Origin: Pseudomonadota bacterium
GTDB taxonomy: Bacteria; Pseudomonadota; Alphaproteobacteria; Rhodobacterales; Rhodobacteraceae
Length of the DNA: 56,094 bases
Direction: 5' to 3'
Assembly: GCA_963205075.1 (NCBI GenBank)
Contig: CAUJIU010000048.1
Coordinates: forward strand, 1 to 56,094
Shown here: positions 36,749 to 45,351 of the stretch, in pieces
How the letters are laid out: every line of letters starts with the position of its first letter
Position numbering within the stretch: position 1 is the stretch's first letter
Notes under the pieces: model-generated
Databases searched by the model: none
Told to the model about the DNA's origin: nothing
Seen by the model: only the letters and a program-made list of their open reading frames with translations
Position numbers and translations under genes: made by a program

Positions 36749-37667
36749 CGAACGCCCCCTTCCGCTTGGCGGCCCAGAGATAGAGCCCCATGATGACGAT
36801 AGGCACCACGGCAAAGGCGGCCGCCAGCGGGATGTTGCCGGCGGTTCCCTGATGGGCATAGACCGCCTGCCCGATGAACAGCCGCGACGAGCCGACGATC
36901 TGGGGAATGATGTAATCGCCCAAGGTCAGCGAAAAGGTGAAGATCGAACCGGCGATCAGGCCGGGCAGCGCCAGGGGCAGGATCACGTAGCGCAGCGTCT
37001 GGCGCGACTGCGCGCCCAGATCGTCGGAGGCTTCCAGAAGGTTGCGCGGCACCCGTTCCAGCGCCGCCTGCAAGGGCAGGATCATGTAGGGCAGCCAGAC
37101 ATAGAGAAACACCAGGAACGTGCCGACATAGCTGACCGAAAGCGAGTTGCCGCCAATGACCGGCAGTGCCAGCAACCCGTTGAGCACCGCGCTGGCGCCG
37201 ATGCCGTCGATGGCCCAGTTGAGAATGCCCTCCTTGGCCAGGATCAGCTTCCAGGCATAGACCTTGACCAGATAGCTCGACCAGAGCGGCAGCATCACGC
37301 CCAGATAGAAGAACGCCTTCATCCGTCCGGTCGCGTAGCGCGCGGCGTAGTAGGCGATCGGGAAGGCGATGAAGGCCGAGGCGATGGTGACGCTGGCGGC
37401 CATCAGCGTGGTGCGCAGGATGATGTCGAAATTCGACGGGCGCAGCAGTTCGCCATAGGTCTTGAGAGTGAATTCATGGGTGATCAGCCCCGAGAATTCG
37501 TCAATCGAGAAAAAGCTCTGCACCAGAAGCGCCACCAGCGATCCGATATAGATCACCACCAGCCAGATCAGCGGCGGCCCCAGGAGCACGATCAGCAGCA
37601 CCCCCGGCCGCCGCCAGAACAGGTCCGACAGCGCCGCCCAGGGCCCCTTGCGCGCGACCTGCATCAT
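36738..37667 (-). CDS. polyamine-type ABC transporter permease (YdcU/PotB-like)
   Basis: A 309-residue inner-membrane permease. Start is the first of two consecutive ATG codons ([10 protein letters not shown]), whose ATG overlaps the ATPase stop. Six helices are visible and the EAA-like loop is [20 protein letters not shown]. It belongs to the PotB/YdcU group and pairs with the YdcV-like permease. The tail ends [14 protein letters not shown]. Substrate range includes putrescine-like compounds in relatives; not proven here. Confidence 0.9.
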   Translation of the reverse strand: MMQVARKGPWAALSDLFWRRPGVLLIVLLGPPLIWLVVIYIGSLVALLVQSFFSIDEFSGLITHEFTLKTYGELLRPSNFDIILRTTLMAASVTIASAFIAFPIAYYAARYATGRMKAFFYLGVMLPLWSSYLVKVYAWKLILAKEGILNWAIDGIGASAVLNGLLALPVIGGNSLSVSYVGTFLVFLYVWLPYMILPLQAALERVPRNLLEASDDLGAQSRQTLRYVILPLALPGLIAGSIFTFSLTLGDYIIPQIVGSSRLFIGQAVYAHQGTAGNIPLAAAFAVVPIVIMGLYLWAAKRKGAFDAL

Positions 37668-38656
37668 TCGCCGTCCATCTCGTGCACCGAGCGGGTGTCC
37701 CAGGTCAGTCCCGTTTCGGCCCCGACCGGTGGCAGCGCCGCGCCCGAGGGCACCGTGGCCACCAGCATCGCCTCGCCCAGCGCCACGCTGACACGGTTCA
37801 TCGCGCCCAGATAGCGGATGCCGGTCACGGTGCCGCTGACCCGCGCCTGCGGCGCAGGCGTCAGCATGATCGCCTCGGGCCGCAGGCTGACCCACTTTTC
37901 CGGCCCGCCCGCGGCGCGGCTCTGCGCGGGCGACAGCACGTTGGCCGAGCCCACGAAATCGGCGACAAACCGGGTGCGGGGGCGTTCGTAGATGTCTTGC
38001 GGGGTGCCGACCTGCACGATGCGGCCCTGGTTGAACACCGCCACCCGGTCGGCCATCGACAGCGCCTCGCCCTGATCGTGGGTGACAAAGATGAAGGTGA
38101 TGCCAAGCGAGCCTTGCAGCAGCTTCAGCTCGTCCTGCATCGCCTCGCGCAGCTTGAGGTCCAGCGCGCCCAGCGGCTCGTCCAGCAGCAGCACCCGCGG
38201 CTTGGTCACCAGCGCCCGCGCCAGCGCCACCCTCTGGCGCTGGCCGCCTGACAGGGCGGCGGGCTTGCGCGACCCGTAGCCCGGCAGCTTGACCAGCTCC
38301 AGCATCTCGTCGGCCCGCGCATAGCGCTCGGTCTTGTCCAGCCCGCGCACCATCAGCCCGTAGGCGACATTGTCGCGCACGCTCAGATGCGGAAACAGCG
38401 CGTAGTCCTGAAACACCGTGTTCACGGGGCGGCGGTTGGGCGGCACGCCCTCGCAATCCTCGCCGAAGATGCGCACATGGCCCGCGCTTGGCCGCTCGAA
38501 GCCCGAGGTCAGGCGCAGGCAGGTGGTCTTGCCCGACCCCGACGGGCCCAGCATGGCGAAGAACGCCCCTTCCTCGATGGCGACCGAGACATCATCCACG
38601 GCCCGGACCGAGCCGAAATGGCGTGAGACGTTCTGGAATTCGACGGCAATTGGCAT
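37664..38656 (-). CDS. polyamine-type ABC transporter ATPase (YdcT/PotA-like)
   Basis: A 330-residue ABC ATPase. Walker A GPSGSGKTT lies near residues 37-45, the signature is LSGGQRQRVALARAL, Walker B is VLLLDEPLGALDL, and the switch histidine is in FVTHDQGEAL. A C-terminal TOBE-type regulatory domain follows (VSLRPEAIML, VSGTVTGIRYLGAMNRVSV), as in PotA/YdcT. The gene is 67 bp after the binding-protein gene; the gap contains a strong hairpin. Confidence 0.92.
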   Translation of the reverse strand: MPIAVEFQNVSRHFGSVRAVDDVSVAIEEGAFFAMLGPSGSGKTTCLRLTSGFERPSAGHVRIFGEDCEGVPPNRRPVNTVFQDYALFPHLSVRDNVAYGLMVRGLDKTERYARADEMLELVKLPGYGSRKPAALSGGQRQRVALARALVTKPRVLLLDEPLGALDLKLREAMQDELKLLQGSLGITFIFVTHDQGEALSMADRVAVFNQGRIVQVGTPQDIYERPRTRFVADFVGSANVLSPAQSRAAGGPEKWVSLRPEAIMLTPAPQARVSGTVTGIRYLGAMNRVSVALGEAMLVATVPSGAALPPVGAETGLTWDTRSVHEMDGE

Positions 38657-38674
38657 GGGGGAAAGTCACCTTCT

Positions 38675-38699
38675 CACCCGGCGGCAGGACCGCCGGGTG
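38675..38699. terminator. perfect 10-bp hairpin between binding-protein and ATPase genes
   Basis: CACCCGGCGG and CCGCCGGGTG pair perfectly around a CAGGA loop, just after the binding-protein gene. Such intra-operon hairpins commonly protect or attenuate mRNA so that the binding protein is made in excess over the membrane subunits. No T-run follows. Confidence 0.6.
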
Positions 38700-38723
38700 C
38701 AGTTGGGAGAAAGCCGGGTCCGA

Positions 38724-39881
38724 TCAGCGGCCGCCGATCACCCCGATATAGTCCGAGACCCAGCGATAATAGGGCACGCATTCGCCCTGGCTTTCGCAGG
38801 CACTGACCGGGGTGGTCCAGAACTTGATCCGGTCAAAGTCGTCCAGGCCGTTGAGCGTGCAGCCCTCGGCGGTCTGCATGCCGCGCCCGTCCGTACAGGC
38901 CGCCGGCACCGACGGGTTGGACCCGAACCAGACCGAAAGGTCGGATTGCAGGTTCGAGGCCAGCGAATGTTCCATCCACAGGTAGGAACAGTTGGGATGG
39001 GCGGCGTTGACATGCATCATCGTGGTATCGGCCCAGCCGGTCGCGCCTTCGACCGGGATGACCGAGGCGATGGGCTGCCCCTCGCTTTGCAGGATATTGA
39101 CCTGGAACGGCCAGGAGCCCGAGGCGACCACGCCCTCGTTCTTGAAGTCGTCCATCTGGATGAAGGCATCGTGCCAGTAGCGGTTGACGAGGGTCCGCTG
39201 GACGCGCAGCAGGTCGAGCGCGGCGGCATATTGCGCCTCGTTCAACTCGTAGGGCGAGGTAATGCCGAGGTCCGGATTGTGATACATCAGGTAGTTGGCG
39301 GCATCGGCGACGTGGATCGCGCCGTCATAGGCCTGCACCCGGCCCATGTTCGATGCGCCGTCCGGCAGCGTCATCTCTTCAAAGACCACGTTCCAGGATT
39401 CCGGCGGCGTATCGCCAAAGGCCTGGGTGTTGTACATCAGCACGTTGGGCCCCCACTGGTAGGGAGTGCCGTAATGGACGCCGTCGACAGTGTGCCAGGG
39501 CGCACCCTTGAGGCGGTCGTCAACGGTCGCCCAGGACGGGATCAGGTCGATGTTGATCGGCTGCACCCGGCCCCCGGCGATCAGCCGCAGCGAGGCATCG
39601 CCCGAGGCGGTCACCAGATCGAAGCCGCCCTCGTTCATCAGCGCCACCATCTCGTCGGAGGTGTTGGCGGTCTTGACGTTGACCATGCAACCCGTGGCCT
39701 GCTCGAAGCTGGTCACCCAGTCGAAGGCGGCATCGGTCTCGCCGCGCTCGATATAGCCGGGCCAGGCGACGATATCGACCTGCCCCTCGCCGGCGCCCAG
39801 TTCGGTCAGCATGTCGGCCAGCGCCGGCTGTACTGCCAGCACCGCGCAGACGGCGGTGGTCGTTAGAAACCTTCCAGTCAT
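38724..39881 (-). CDS. ABC transporter substrate-binding protein (YdcS/PotD-like)
   Basis: A 385-residue periplasmic binding protein with a Sec signal peptide (MTGRFLTTTAVCAVLAVQPALA) and the PotD-type fold. Telling segments are VDIVAWPGYIERGE, VNVKTANTSDEMVALMNEGG, TPYQWGPNVLMYN and AIHVADAANYLMYHNPDLG. Binds polyamine-like or related solutes in characterised relatives. First gene of the five-gene operon. The promoter region upstream (to 40015) holds two palindromes. Several cysteines in the C-terminal third (CSYLW, CTDGRG, CTLNG, CESQGEC) could form disulfides. Confidence 0.9.
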   Translation of the reverse strand: MTGRFLTTTAVCAVLAVQPALADMLTELGAGEGQVDIVAWPGYIERGETDAAFDWVTSFEQATGCMVNVKTANTSDEMVALMNEGGFDLVTASGDASLRLIAGGRVQPINIDLIPSWATVDDRLKGAPWHTVDGVHYGTPYQWGPNVLMYNTQAFGDTPPESWNVVFEEMTLPDGASNMGRVQAYDGAIHVADAANYLMYHNPDLGITSPYELNEAQYAAALDLLRVQRTLVNRYWHDAFIQMDDFKNEGVVASGSWPFQVNILQSEGQPIASVIPVEGATGWADTTMMHVNAAHPNCSYLWMEHSLASNLQSDLSVWFGSNPSVPAACTDGRGMQTAEGCTLNGLDDFDRIKFWTTPVSACESQGECVPYYRWVSDYIGVIGGR

Positions 39882-39975
39882 TCGCGTGTCTCCCCTGAGT
39901 AACGAAACGGAATCAGGCCGGTCTTGTGCCTGCCCTGACAACTGCACCAAGTCTGAACGCATCCGGCAAAATCGC

Positions 39976-40015
39976 AATTTTAAAATTCAGATCGGCATTA
40001 TCGGAAAAACCGATA
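39976..40015. promoter_or_regulatory. two palindromes in the YdcS-like gene promoter
   Basis: AATTTTAAAATT (39976-39987) is a perfect 12-bp AT palindrome. TATCGGaaaaaCCGATA (39999-40015) is a perfect 17-bp inverted repeat of the T-N-A type favoured by LysR proteins, and a third ATCGG lies at 39991-39995. The 17-bp repeat ends 3 bp before the lysR stop codon, so it may alternatively be a weak hairpin after lysR. Confidence 0.5.
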
Positions 40016-40017
40016 CC

Positions 40018-40923
40018 TTACCCATGCCCCTGAAACGAGGTCTGGGCCAGCCGCACGAAATCGCGCGCCAGATCCGGCAAGGGCGCCCCGCGCCGCCATG
40101 CCATCCCGACCTGCACTGTCGGCAGGTCGCCGGACACGTCGCGGATCTCGATCCGGTCGCCTTCCAGCGACCAGGGGCGGTAGATCAGGTCCGGCAGGAT
40201 CGCCACGCCCATGCCGGTGGCCACCAGGCTGCGCACCGCCTCGACCGACCGGGTCCGGAACGCCACTTCCGGCCGCGCCCCCAGCGAGGCGAGCAGGCGC
40301 GAGGTGCTCTCCTCGAACTCCTCGATGGTCAGCATGATCAGCGGTTCGCGCGCCACATCGTCGAGCCCGATCGCCTCCTTTGCCGCCAGCGGATGGCCCA
40401 GCGGCAGCCAGAGCCGCATGGCCGAGGCGGCGATGCTCTCGACCTGGAAGGCGTTGCGGTTATGCAGGTTGGACACCACCAGAAAGGCCACGTCGATCTC
40501 GCCGCCGATCAGCAGATGCTCCAGATATTCGCCGCTATCCTCGAGGGCCGAGACCCGGACCGCCGGAAAGGTGCGACGAAACCGCGACAGCGCCTCGGCC
40601 AGCCCGTAGCCCGCCACCAGCGAGGTGACCCCGAGCCGGATCTCGCCGCCGCGTTCTTCCGAGCCGACCATGACGGCGCGCCGCGCGTCCGAGACATCGT
40701 CGCGGATCTTGCGGGCGTGGCGCAGGAACTGGTGGCCGGCAATGGTCATCTCGATGCCGCGCGCCCGCCTTTCGCACAGGATCATGCCAAGATCGGCCTC
40801 CAGCGCCTTGATCGCCTCGGTCACCGACGACTGCGAGATCGATAGCGCCTTGGCCGCGTTGGAAATGCTTCCATGTTCGGCGGCAGCGACGAAGAACTGG
40901 AGTTGCCGAAGGGTGAAGGCCAT
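40018..40923 (-). CDS. LysR-family transcriptional regulator
   Basis: A 301-residue LysR regulator starting MAFTLRQLQFFVAAAEHGSI at 40923. The winged helix-turn-helix covers SISNAAKALSISQSSVTEAIKALEADLG (residues about 19-46); the remaining 200 residues form the inducer-binding domain (IRLGVTSLVAGYGLAEALSRF, MRLWLPLGHPLA, MGVAILPDLIY). It sits directly upstream of the YdcS-like importer operon on the same strand, with inverted repeats between. It probably controls that operon. It could also regulate the divergent tripartite transporter 428 bp away. Confidence 0.9.
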   Translation of the reverse strand: MAFTLRQLQFFVAAAEHGSISNAAKALSISQSSVTEAIKALEADLGMILCERRARGIEMTIAGHQFLRHARKIRDDVSDARRAVMVGSEERGGEIRLGVTSLVAGYGLAEALSRFRRTFPAVRVSALEDSGEYLEHLLIGGEIDVAFLVVSNLHNRNAFQVESIAASAMRLWLPLGHPLAAKEAIGLDDVAREPLIMLTIEEFEESTSRLLASLGARPEVAFRTRSVEAVRSLVATGMGVAILPDLIYRPWSLEGDRIEIRDVSGDLPTVQVGMAWRRGAPLPDLARDFVRLAQTSFQGHG

Positions 40924-41351
40924 GGATGAACCGTCCCGGTGCGGGCTGCGCGATGCTCGGCAGCGACGGTCGGCCAAGCCGGGCAAAACCGCAAGCGCTA
41001 TCGGGCCGGACCGCCCCGATTGCCCGCCGGTGGCGGTTGTAGCGCCCGGCGTTCCTGTTCGACCAGGTGCGCCTCGGACGGGTGCAGGGCCATGCCCGCG
41101 GCTTCTGACTTGGGGATAGCGGCGGGCCGCGCGGCACCGCCGATCAGCCGGGCCGATCAACCAGGCCGATCAGCCGGGCCGATCAGCCGGGCCAAGCAGG
41201 TGGCCTTGCTGGCGACCGACGCCGACTGACAGGGGACCTGCTGGCCGAAGTCAGGGCCTTCGCCGCGTCGTGATGACCGGGAACCTGAAGACTTGTGTTT
41301 CAGCCGGGTTGTCGCATGATGGGCGCAAGGGGAAAACCGGGGGACAATTCC
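40924..41351. other. 428-bp gene-free region between lysR and tctC
   Basis: The region lies between divergent genes. No reading frame with a believable start and no RNA-like fold were recognised. Apart from the tandem repeat at 41140-41200 it shows nothing clear; promoters for lysR and tctC should both be here. GGGGAAAACCGGGGGACAA just before 41352 contains the probable ribosome site of tctC. Confidence 0.7.
41140..41200. repeat. 13-bp tandem repeat, four units plus a partial
   Basis: CCGATCAGCCGGG occurs at 41140-41152, 41166-41178 and 41179-41191 without mismatch. The second unit, 41153-41165, has two changes (CCGATCAACCAGG), and a degenerate partial unit CCAAGCAGG ends at 41200. It lies in an intergenic region, about 150-210 bp upstream of tctC. 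Could be a multi-site operator or a slippage-prone repeat. Confidence 0.85.
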
Positions 41352-42383
41352 ATGAGATTGATATCGCTTCTTGCGATGGGTGCCACGTTGGCGGCCGGCA
41401 CCGCATGCGCCGAAGGTCTGTCGGAAAGCTGCGCGTCGCGCCTTGCCGGTCAGCGGCTGGCCTTCATCGTTCCGGCCGATGCGGGGGGCGGCTATGACAC
41501 CTATGCCCGCTCCATGGTTCCGGTGATCGAGCGGCTTGCCGGCATGACGGTGCAGGTCTCCAACATCCCGGCCGCGGGTGGTTCGGTCGGCCAGATCCAG
41601 GCCCGCAACGCGCCGCCGGGCGAGTATACCCTGTTCATCGAGAACCTGACCCAGATGGTCCTGCAGACCATGGACGAGGAGGCCGACGAGGGCATGGTCG
41701 GTTTCCAGACCCTGGCCATAGTCGACGCGACGCCCGAGGCCTGGGTCGCCTTGCCGGGCTTCGATGTGATGGCGCTGGCCGGCACGACGATTGTTGCCAG
41801 CCAGGGCACGCTTGACGGCAGCATCCTTCCCATCGGTGTGGCCGCCTCGCTGCTGGGGGCCGAGGCCAGATACATCACCGGTTATGACGGCTCGTCGGAT
41901 TTCGGGGCTGCGGTGCTGCGGGGCGAGACCGACATGACGTCGGTCTCGTTGTCGTCGGCGCTGCGGCTGGCGCAGGGCGGGGATCTGCAGGTCGTCCTGC
42001 TGATCGCCGATCGTCCGCATCCGCTGGTGCCGGATGTGCCCTATCTGGCAGGCGAGGGCGGCGTGGTCGACCGCTTTACCGCCGGTCAGGATGCGGGCAG
42101 CCGGGCGGCGGCGATGGATCTGGCGCAGAGCATCGCCAACATCCCCGACGCGCGCGGCATCATGGCACCAAGCGCCATGGAGCCGGACAAGCTCGCCTGC
42201 CTGTCCGAGCTGGTCGATGCCGCGGTGGTCGACCCGGAATTCGCCGATCTGGTGACGGCGCAGGGCCGGACACTCGCCATCCTGACCTCGCAGGATGCCG
42301 CCATCCGGGCCGATGAAATCGCCAGGGCCCTTGTCGTCACCCGCCCGCTCTACGAGGCGATGTTTGAAGCTGCCAGTGAGTAA
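41352..42383 (+). CDS. tctC: tripartite tricarboxylate transporter substrate-binding protein (TctC/Bug-like)
   Basis: A 343-residue periplasmic binding protein. Signal peptide MRLISLLAMGATLAAGTACA is cleaved before EGLSE. The Bug/TctC hallmark is FIVPADAGGGYDTYARSMVP near residues 38-57, with VSNIPAAGGSVGQIQARNAP next. These proteins capture carboxylated or related solutes and hand them to the TctAB membrane unit, encoded 66 bp downstream. Two Cys in the mature N-terminus and C-terminal region (ESCAS, LACLSE) may form a disulfide. Substrate not predictable. Confidence 0.88.
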   Translation: MRLISLLAMGATLAAGTACAEGLSESCASRLAGQRLAFIVPADAGGGYDTYARSMVPVIERLAGMTVQVSNIPAAGGSVGQIQARNAPPGEYTLFIENLTQMVLQTMDEEADEGMVGFQTLAIVDATPEAWVALPGFDVMALAGTTIVASQGTLDGSILPIGVAASLLGAEARYITGYDGSSDFGAAVLRGETDMTSVSLSSALRLAQGGDLQVVLLIADRPHPLVPDVPYLAGEGGVVDRFTAGQDAGSRAAAMDLAQSIANIPDARGIMAPSAMEPDKLACLSELVDAAVVDPEFADLVTAQGRTLAILTSQDAAIRADEIARALVVTRPLYEAMFEAASE

Positions 42384-42449
42384 CCGGCCAAACCGCCGCC
42401 AAAGCGGCCTGCAAGCGCCGGCGGCCCGGGAAACCGGGCCGATCCGCGC

Positions 42450-44399
42450 ATGATCGAGTTCGCCTCCGCCTTTGCCGACGGGGCCGCCAATGTCCTGACC
42501 TGGCCGAACATCCTGATCCCGGTGCTCGGGACCCTGATCGCCATGACCGCCTCGTTCCTGCCCGGCATCGGCAATGCCAGCCTGTCGGCGCTGCTGATCC
42601 TGTTCACGATCGGCTGGTCGCCGGTTCAGGTCCTGCTGCTGTTCGGCGCCCTGACCGGCGGGGCCACCTTCATGGGGTCGGTGACGGCGATCCTGTTCAA
42701 CATACCCGGCAATGCCTCCAGTTCAGCCTCGCTTCTGGACGGGCACCCCCTGTCGCGGCTGGGCTATCCCAAGACCGCGATTGCCAGCGCCGCGACCGCC
42801 TCGGCGGTGGGTTCGGTCTTCGGCGTCTGCGTCCTGATTGCCATGTTGCCGATCATCCGGCCGCTCTTGCTGGAATTCGGCCCTCTGGAACGCTTTCTGC
42901 TGGGCCTGTGGGGCCTGTCCACCATCATCGCCATCCCCAACTCGTCGGTCTCGAAGGGGCTGGCCGTCACCATGCTGGGTCTGTTGGCCTCGATGATCGG
43001 CAGCGACGCCACGACCGGCGCCCCGCGCTGGACCTTCGGCGGCTTCGCGCTGTACGACGGGTTCGGCACCATCGCGCTGCTCCTGGGCTTTTTCACCCTC
43101 TCCGAGATCATCGGCTGGCGGCGCAGCTACAGCCTCGGCCATGCCGCCAAATCCGCGGATCAGGGCGATTCGGTCCGCAAGGGCGTGCTGTCGGTGTTCC
43201 AGAATTTCGGGCTGACCCTGCGGTCTTCCACGATCGGCTCGGTCATCGGCATGATCCCGGGCGTCGGCGGCACCGTCGCGGGCTTCGTGGCCTATGGTCA
43301 GGCGGTCATGACCTCGCGCGACAAGTCCGGCTTCGGCAGGGGCGAGATCCGCGGCCTGATCGCCCCCGAAGCCGCGATCGACGCAAAGGACGGCGGCTCG
43401 CTCCTGCCCGCGCTGGCCTTCGGCCTGCCCGGATCGGAGGCGGGTGTCATCCTGCTGGCGGTCTTTGCCATTCACGGCATCGTGCCCGGCATGTCGATGC
43501 TGACCGTCGACCTGCCGCTGACATTCACGCTGATCCTGGCGCTGCTGTTCTCCAACATCCTCACTTCGGTCGTGGGCGTGGCCCTGACCCCAGCGCTTGC
43601 CCGATTGACCGTCCTGCGGATCGACCGGGTGGCGCTGCCGGTGATCGTGGCCAGCCTCGTCACCATCGTGCAGTTGCATGGGGTGCTGTCGGATCTCTAT
43701 CTCGCGGTGGGTTTCGCGCTGTTCGGCTATCTGCTGCGGCATTTCCGCTGGCCGCGCGTGCCCTTCATCATCGCGTTCATCCTGGGCGAGTTCATTGAAA
43801 AGAACCTCGAACTGACCAGCCAGCTTGTCTCGGTCGGGCGCATTTCGGTGCCCGAGCGCCCGGTTGCCATCGCCCTGGTGGTGCTGATCGGCATTTCCCT
43901 GATCTGGATGGCCCGGCGGATCAAGCGCAGCGGGGCATTGCCGCTGAAGAAGCGCGGCGAGATCTGGCTGACCCTGTCGCTTGCGGCCGCGGCGCTGGTT
44001 CTGGCGGTTCAGGCCCAGCAGGGCGATGACGCCTATTCGGATCTGGCCAAGGTGATGTCGGCCGCGACCTTCCTGATCCTGCTGGCCATCGCCGGCGCGC
44101 AGACGATCGAGATGCGGCAGCCGCGCTTTGCCAGGATCCCCAGACGCGGCATTCCCCGTCCGCACTGGATGCCGATCGGGCTGGTCGCGGCGCTGCCCTT
44201 TGCCATTGCGCTCGTGGGGTTGCCGCTGGCGACCGGCGCATTGGTCTGGGTCTGGCTGGTGGCCGACTATGGCCGCGGCCTGCGCAGGCACCTGTCGCTG
44301 GCCCTCATTTCGGCGGCCTCGGTGCTGGCGACCGCCCTCTATCTGGACCGGGTCGCCAATGTCTACCTGCCCCAGCCGATTCTGGCGGGCCTGTTCTAG
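42450..44399 (+). CDS. TctA-TctB fusion permease of a tripartite tricarboxylate transporter
   Basis: A 649-residue membrane protein, about 150 longer than TctA alone (roughly 500). Residues 1-490 are TctA-like, with the glycine/proline motifs FLPGIGNASLSALLILFTIG and IPGVGGTVAGFVAYGQAVM, plus AFGLPGSEAGVILLAVFAIHG. Residues about 500-649 carry four further helices (IWLTLSLAAAALVLAVQAQQ and following), corresponding to the small TctB subunit, for which no separate gene exists. The substrate-binding protein precedes it. The last 4 bases overlap the convergent methyltransferase stop. Confidence 0.85.
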   Translation: MIEFASAFADGAANVLTWPNILIPVLGTLIAMTASFLPGIGNASLSALLILFTIGWSPVQVLLLFGALTGGATFMGSVTAILFNIPGNASSSASLLDGHPLSRLGYPKTAIASAATASAVGSVFGVCVLIAMLPIIRPLLLEFGPLERFLLGLWGLSTIIAIPNSSVSKGLAVTMLGLLASMIGSDATTGAPRWTFGGFALYDGFGTIALLLGFFTLSEIIGWRRSYSLGHAAKSADQGDSVRKGVLSVFQNFGLTLRSSTIGSVIGMIPGVGGTVAGFVAYGQAVMTSRDKSGFGRGEIRGLIAPEAAIDAKDGGSLLPALAFGLPGSEAGVILLAVFAIHGIVPGMSMLTVDLPLTFTLILALLFSNILTSVVGVALTPALARLTVLRIDRVALPVIVASLVTIVQLHGVLSDLYLAVGFALFGYLLRHFRWPRVPFIIAFILGEFIEKNLELTSQLVSVGRISVPERPVAIALVVLIGISLIWMARRIKRSGALPLKKRGEIWLTLSLAAAALVLAVQAQQGDDAYSDLAKVMSAATFLILLAIAGAQTIEMRQPRFARIPRRGIPRPHWMPIGLVAALPFAIALVGLPLATGALVWVWLVADYGRGLRRHLSLALISAASVLATALYLDRVANVYLPQPILAGLF

Positions 44400-45295
44400 C
44401 CGGCCCGGGCGGACTTGCGGCAGACGATTTCGGCGCGGGGATTCTTGACCGCTTCCTTGGGCATCGGAAAGGGCGAGACGCTGGGCTCTGCCGCGCCGTA
44501 GTCGAATGCCTCGACCGGTATTCCCGCATCCGCGAACAACCCCCGCAGCTCATCCTCGTGGGACTGGTTGCCACGCTTGTGCATGGCCCAGAGCGCGGCC
44601 CCGGCCTGGCAGATATCGCCCGCCTGGGTCTCGGAATAGCCAGCGGCACGGGCGCTTGCGCCAAGCCGCGCCAGCCGATCCGAAACGTCGGGGGCCCGCA
44701 TCGGAAAGGGCTTTTCCTTGCCCGGCGCGGTGATCCGCTGCGAGGCCAGCACCACCCCGCCCGGCACCAGCAACTCCGCCCAGGACCGCGCCAGCGCCGG
44801 CCGGTCCAATCGCGGGACAAAGCTGAAAAAGCTGTGCGACAGGATCGCGTCGGCGGGCGCGCAGCGCAGGTCCAGAATGTCACCGCGATGGGTTTCCAGT
44901 TCAAAATCCGCGGCTTGGGCAAAGAGGCGGTTCTGCTGCAACGTGGTCTCGCACCGGTCGATCAGCACGATCTGCGGCTCGATGCCAGCCGGGCGCAGCG
45001 CCCGCAGCACGATCCCCGTCAAACCGGTATCAGCCGAGGCCGACAGCAGCACCCGCAGCGACTTGCGCCCGGCGGCCTGTTGGCGCAGCGCGCGGGTGAA
45101 GAACGGCTCTCCCGCCGGCGGCGCCCCGCCGGATTCCAGCAGCCGGACCATGCTCCAGCCCTGATGATAGGCACGGCAGCCATCCGCGGGGTCGCAGAGC
45201 ACCGGCGCCCAGTCAAAGCTGAACCGCGCCAGCGCCGCCAGCGGCTCGGCGGTGATCTCGCGCCGGTTCGGGGTTGCGCTGGCGGTCTCGTCCAT
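44396..45295 (-). CDS. class I SAM-dependent methyltransferase-like protein
   Basis: A 299-residue protein with a Rossmann-like methyltransferase core. The motif I-like region is LRVLLSASADTGLTGIVLRA near residues 80-99. The acidic loop IVLIDRCETTLQQNRLFAQA follows, then RGDILDLR and ILSHSFFSFVPRLDRPALAR and a beta-4 segment LLVPGGVVLAS. The canonical GxGxG of motif I is replaced by SASADTG, so it is a divergent member. It is encoded divergently, 56 bp from the first gene of the ATP-grasp/carrier cassette, with an inverted repeat between. It probably belongs with that pathway. Substrate unknown. Confidence 0.75.
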   Translation of the reverse strand: MDETASATPNRREITAEPLAALARFSFDWAPVLCDPADGCRAYHQGWSMVRLLESGGAPPAGEPFFTRALRQQAAGRKSLRVLLSASADTGLTGIVLRALRPAGIEPQIVLIDRCETTLQQNRLFAQAADFELETHRGDILDLRCAPADAILSHSFFSFVPRLDRPALARSWAELLVPGGVVLASQRITAPGKEKPFPMRAPDVSDRLARLGASARAAGYSETQAGDICQAGAALWAMHKRGNQSHEDELRGLFADAGIPVEAFDYGAAEPSVSPFPMPKEAVKNPRAEIVCRKSARAG

Positions 45296-45318
45296 CGGTC
45301 TTGCCCTTGCCTGGTGTT

Positions 45319-45339
45319 GGCCAGACGCAGTCGCTGGCC
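45319..45339. promoter_or_regulatory. 21-bp inverted repeat between divergent methyltransferase and cassette
   Basis: GGCCAG and CTGGCC arms flank a 9-bp spacer, centred in the 56-bp region shared by the two divergent starts. Position suggests a common operator. No regulator gene is adjacent, so the binding protein is unknown. Confidence 0.5.
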
Positions 45340-45351
45340 GATCCGTTCACA

